Shown here: piece by piece, positions 20,699 to 22,918 of the stretch
Position numbering within the stretch: position 1 is the first letter of the stretch
Layout of the letters: the number at the start of each line of letters is the position of its first letter
Source: an uncultured Bacillaceae bacterium
Lineage (GTDB): Bacteria > Bacillota > Bacilli > Bacillales > Caldibacillaceae
Direction of reading: 5' to 3'
NCBI GenBank assembly: GCA_937934645.1
Contig: CALGYZ010000014.1
Location: forward strand, 1 to 22,918
DNA: 22,918 nt
The notes under the pieces: model-generated
Told to the model about the DNA's origin: nothing
Database searches by the model: none
The model's input: only the letters and a program-made list of their open reading frames with translations
Program-made: the position numbers and the translations under genes

Positions 20699-22525
20699 AT
20701 GACGAAAGACAAAACACCGAAAACACTTCCGGAAAGAGAAGAAATTCCTGTTGAAGATACCTGGGCCCTGGAAGATATTTTTGCTTCGGATGAATTGTGG
20801 AAGAAAGAATTTGATGAAATTCAAAAATTATTGCCGAAAGCAAAACAATATGAAGGTCGTTTGTCCGAAAGCGCCGATCTGTTTTACGAAGCTTTGCAAT
20901 TCCAGGATGAAGTCATGATGCGGATTGGAAAATTATATGCTTATGCCCATATGCGCTATGATCAGGATACGAGAAATTCCTTTTACCAGAGTATGAATGA
21001 CAATGCTAGAAATTTATATACACAGGCAGCTAGCGCTTTCGCATATGTTGTACCGGAAATTTTGTCCATTGATGAAAACAAAATCCGGCAATTTTTGGAC
21101 GAGAAAGAAGAACTGAAGTTATATGAACACGCATTGGATGAAATTAACTTACAACGTCCCCATGTGTTAACGGCAGAAATAGAAGCCATTTTGACACAGG
21201 CTTCCGAAGCGATGGAAACACCGGGAAAAACCTTCAGCATGTTGAACAATGCCGATTTGAAATTTCCATCAATTATAGATGAAAATGGTGAAAAAGTTGA
21301 ATTAACCCATGGAAGATACATTACTTTTTTGGAAAGTACGGACAGAAGGGTGCGTAAAGAAGCTTTTCAGGCAATGTATGATACATATGGCAAGTTTATC
21401 AATACATTCGCCAGTACTTTAAGCGGCCAGGTGAAAAAAAATAATTTTTATGCGAAAGTACGGAAATATAAATCGGCAAGAGAAGCTGCATTGTCAAGAA
21501 ATAATATTCCCGAGTCGGTATATGATCATTTGGTAGAGACAATTAATAAACATTTACCATTGTTGCATCGTTATGTTGCTTTACGAAAGAGAGTACTCGG
21601 CCTAGATGAACTGCATATGTATGATTTGTACACACCGCTGGTGCAGGATGTAAAAATGGAAATCAGTTATGACGAGGCAAAAGAAATCATTTTGAAGGGC
21701 CTAGAGCCGCTTGGGGATGAATACTTGTCGATTATTAAAAAGGCCTATGACGAACGGTGGATCGATGTCCGCGAAAATAAAGGGAAACGAAGCGGTGCAT
21801 ATTCATCCGGGGCATATGGAACAAATCCTTATATTTTGCTGAACTGGCAAGATAACGTGAATAACTTATTTACTCTTGCCCATGAACTGGGACACTCCGT
21901 ACACAGTTACTATACAAGAAAATATCAGCCATATCCGTACGGGGATTATTCCATTTTTGTTGCAGAAGTTGCTTCGACATGCAATGAAAACTTATTAAGT
22001 GAATATTTATTAGAAACATTGGATGATGAAAAACAACGGCTCTATATTTTGAATAACTATCTGGAAACGTTCCGGGGAACCGTGTTCCGCCAGACGATGT
22101 TTGCCGAGTTTGAACACGAAATCCATACCCGGGCACAAAACGGGGAAGCATTGACGGCAGATAAATTGACGGAAATTTATTATGACTTGAATAAAAAGTA
22201 TTTCGGTGGCGATATTGTAATCGATAAAGAAATCGGTCTGGAATGGGCCAGGATTCCGCATTTTTATTACAATTTTTACGTATATCAATATGCAACAGGT
22301 TTAAGTGCCTCCACGGCATTAGCAAAGCAAATCCTTGAGGAAGGCAGTCCGGCTGTTGAAAGATATATTGACTTTCTAAAAGCCGGAAGTTCGGATTATC
22401 CGATCAAAGTATTGAAAAAAGCCGGAGTGGATATGACAAAGAAAGATCCTGTGGAAAATGCATGTAAAGTTTTTGAAGAAAAACTTACCGAAATGGAACA
22501 ATTGCTTGATGGATTGAACGGGTAA
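20699..22525 (+). CDS. pepF: Oligoendopeptidase F (PepF)
   Basis: Cytosolic zinc metallopeptidase of the M3 family that cuts oligopeptides; 608 residues, the usual length. The zinc motif HELGH lies at 395-399 (LAHELGHSVHSYY) with the third ligand Glu423 in VAEVASTCNE. Other M3B stretches include GTNPYILLNWQDNVNNLFTL before the motif and RQTMFAEFEHEIH after it. The ATG at 20699 has GGAGGAG upstream; an in-frame TTG at 20681 would precede that site. It follows coiA, as in B. subtilis, with an intergenic stretch of 135 bases holding a short AACCGG/CCGGTT hairpin. Confidence 0.95.
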   Translation: MTKDKTPKTLPEREEIPVEDTWALEDIFASDELWKKEFDEIQKLLPKAKQYEGRLSESADLFYEALQFQDEVMMRIGKLYAYAHMRYDQDTRNSFYQSMNDNARNLYTQAASAFAYVVPEILSIDENKIRQFLDEKEELKLYEHALDEINLQRPHVLTAEIEAILTQASEAMETPGKTFSMLNNADLKFPSIIDENGEKVELTHGRYITFLESTDRRVRKEAFQAMYDTYGKFINTFASTLSGQVKKNNFYAKVRKYKSAREAALSRNNIPESVYDHLVETINKHLPLLHRYVALRKRVLGLDELHMYDLYTPLVQDVKMEISYDEAKEIILKGLEPLGDEYLSIIKKAYDERWIDVRENKGKRSGAYSSGAYGTNPYILLNWQDNVNNLFTLAHELGHSVHSYYTRKYQPYPYGDYSIFVAEVASTCNENLLSEYLLETLDDEKQRLYILNNYLETFRGTVFRQTMFAEFEHEIHTRAQNGEALTADKLTEIYYDLNKKYFGGDIVIDKEIGLEWARIPHFYYNFYVYQYATGLSASTALAKQILEEGSPAVERYIDFLKAGSSDYPIKVLKKAGVDMTKKDPVENACKVFEEKLTEMEQLLDGLNG

Positions 22526-22535
22526 ATGATGAGAA

Positions 22536-22567
22536 GCATCCGTGTTGCCGGAGGACGGCACGGATGC
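22536..22567 (+). terminator. Terminator after pepF
   Basis: GCATCCGTG pairs with CACGGATGC, with a three-base bulge and an inner CCG/CGG, followed by a T-run. It lies 10 bases past the pepF stop. Confidence 0.78.
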
Positions 22568-22577
22568 TTTTAGCCGT

Positions 22578-22757
22578 TCATCGTTTAAACCCTCTGAACA
22601 AATTTTTATAATTCAAGTATAAAAGGAAGCTGAAAATGGATAAAAATAAAATAAGGGATGTGATATAGAGGGGATATATGTATAGCAGGCTGAAAACAAA
22701 AAATACAAAGGAAATCATAATAAGCATGATAAAAAAATAAACGGGAAAGTTTTTCAA
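22578..22757 (-). CDS. Possible small two-helix membrane protein
   Basis: A 59-residue frame on the minus strand, starting with TTG at 22757 after a good ribosome binding site AGGGGTGA, or with GTG at 22766. The product (MKNFPVYFFIMLIMISFVFF and onward) has two hydrophobic segments, about residues 7-26 and 30-48, and a basic end, NLFRGFKR. This topology resembles many small sporulation- or stress-related Bacillus proteins, but I recognise no family. Base composition is AT-rich, so chance hydrophobicity is possible. No clear terminator follows in this direction and the promoter is uncertain. Confidence 0.45.
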   Translation of the reverse strand: MKNFPVYFFIMLIMISFVFFVFSLLYIYPLYITSLILFLSIFSFLLYLNYKNLFRGFKR

Positions 22758-22766
22758 TTGAATCAC

Positions 22767-22918
22767 CCCTGTAACCGGGTTTACTTTTATAACGCTATGA
22801 AAATATCAGGAAAAATATGTTTTAGAAGGGTTAATTAATTCTGTTTAAATCTTATTATTTTACGAAAATATGTTACAAAAATGTGAAAGGTTGAATTATC
22901 CCTTGCAGACTGAAAAAA
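22767..22918. other. Right-edge intergenic region
   Basis: About 150 AT-rich bases without a visible gene. A minus-strand TATAAA near 22788 could be a -10 element for the small membrane protein, and an imperfect palindrome GTAACC-GG-GTTTAC lies close to its ribosome binding site. Nothing else is recognised. Confidence 0.4.

Overview
The window reads as a chromosomal core segment of a low-GC, endospore-forming Bacillaceae bacterium (Bacillota). The evidence is a gerP spore-germination operon with a sigma-K-type promoter, strong AGGAGG-type ribosome binding sites with frequent GTG/TTG starts, and a gene order that follows the yis-yit-yja-yjb part of the Bacillus subtilis chromosome. I see no rRNA, tRNA, CRISPR array, prophage or insertion sequence. 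The species cannot be named from the window.

Layout. (1) 37-1740, minus strand: gerPA-gerPB-gerPC-gerPD-gerPE, with gerPF presumably just off the left edge. (2) 1893-2870: convergent yisL and yisN. (3) 3114-5667, minus strand: a 43-residue protein, DegV (yitS-like), a DUF3813-like protein, a 50-residue unknown, and the HAD phosphatase yitU. (4) 5892-7042: the yitV hydrolase and the SufT/MIP18-like yitW. (5) 7213-9152: yjzC, yjzD (minus), yjaU, yjaV. (6) 9155-11480: fabH-fabF behind a promoter that overlaps a FapR-like operator. (7) 11638-12381: yjbA. (8) 12556-16168: two divergent sodium:solute symporter modules (one with a two-helix partner, the other PutP/OpuE) and a 57-residue protein behind a hairpin that covers its ribosome binding site. 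(9) 16198-17537, minus strand: trpS with a leader of about 320 nt that carries a terminator and looks like a diverged T-box. (10) 17849-20563: spx, mecA, coiA, the stress/competence cluster. (11) 20699-22525: pepF. (12) 22578-22757: a possible small membrane protein.

How the genes fit together. fabH and fabF start and extend fatty acids, and DegV is a fatty-acid-binding family. MecA (ClpC adaptor), Spx (redox-sensing RNA polymerase partner) and CoiA (competence DNA processing) sit together, and coiA has a ComK-box-like sequence upstream of a good promoter. Compared with B. subtilis as I remember it, the segment is compacted. The arginine/carbamoyl-phosphate cluster is absent between yitW and yjzC, med-comZ is absent between yjaV and fabH, app is absent between fabF and yjbA, and opp is absent between trpS and spx. 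The symporter block sits between yjbA and trpS.

Most worth following up: the divergent trpS leader, the terminator placed directly behind a promoter between spx and mecA, the hairpin-masked small gene at 15995, the spaced repeats upstream of yjzD, the catalytically atypical YjaU, and a strong excess of the word CCGG across the region.
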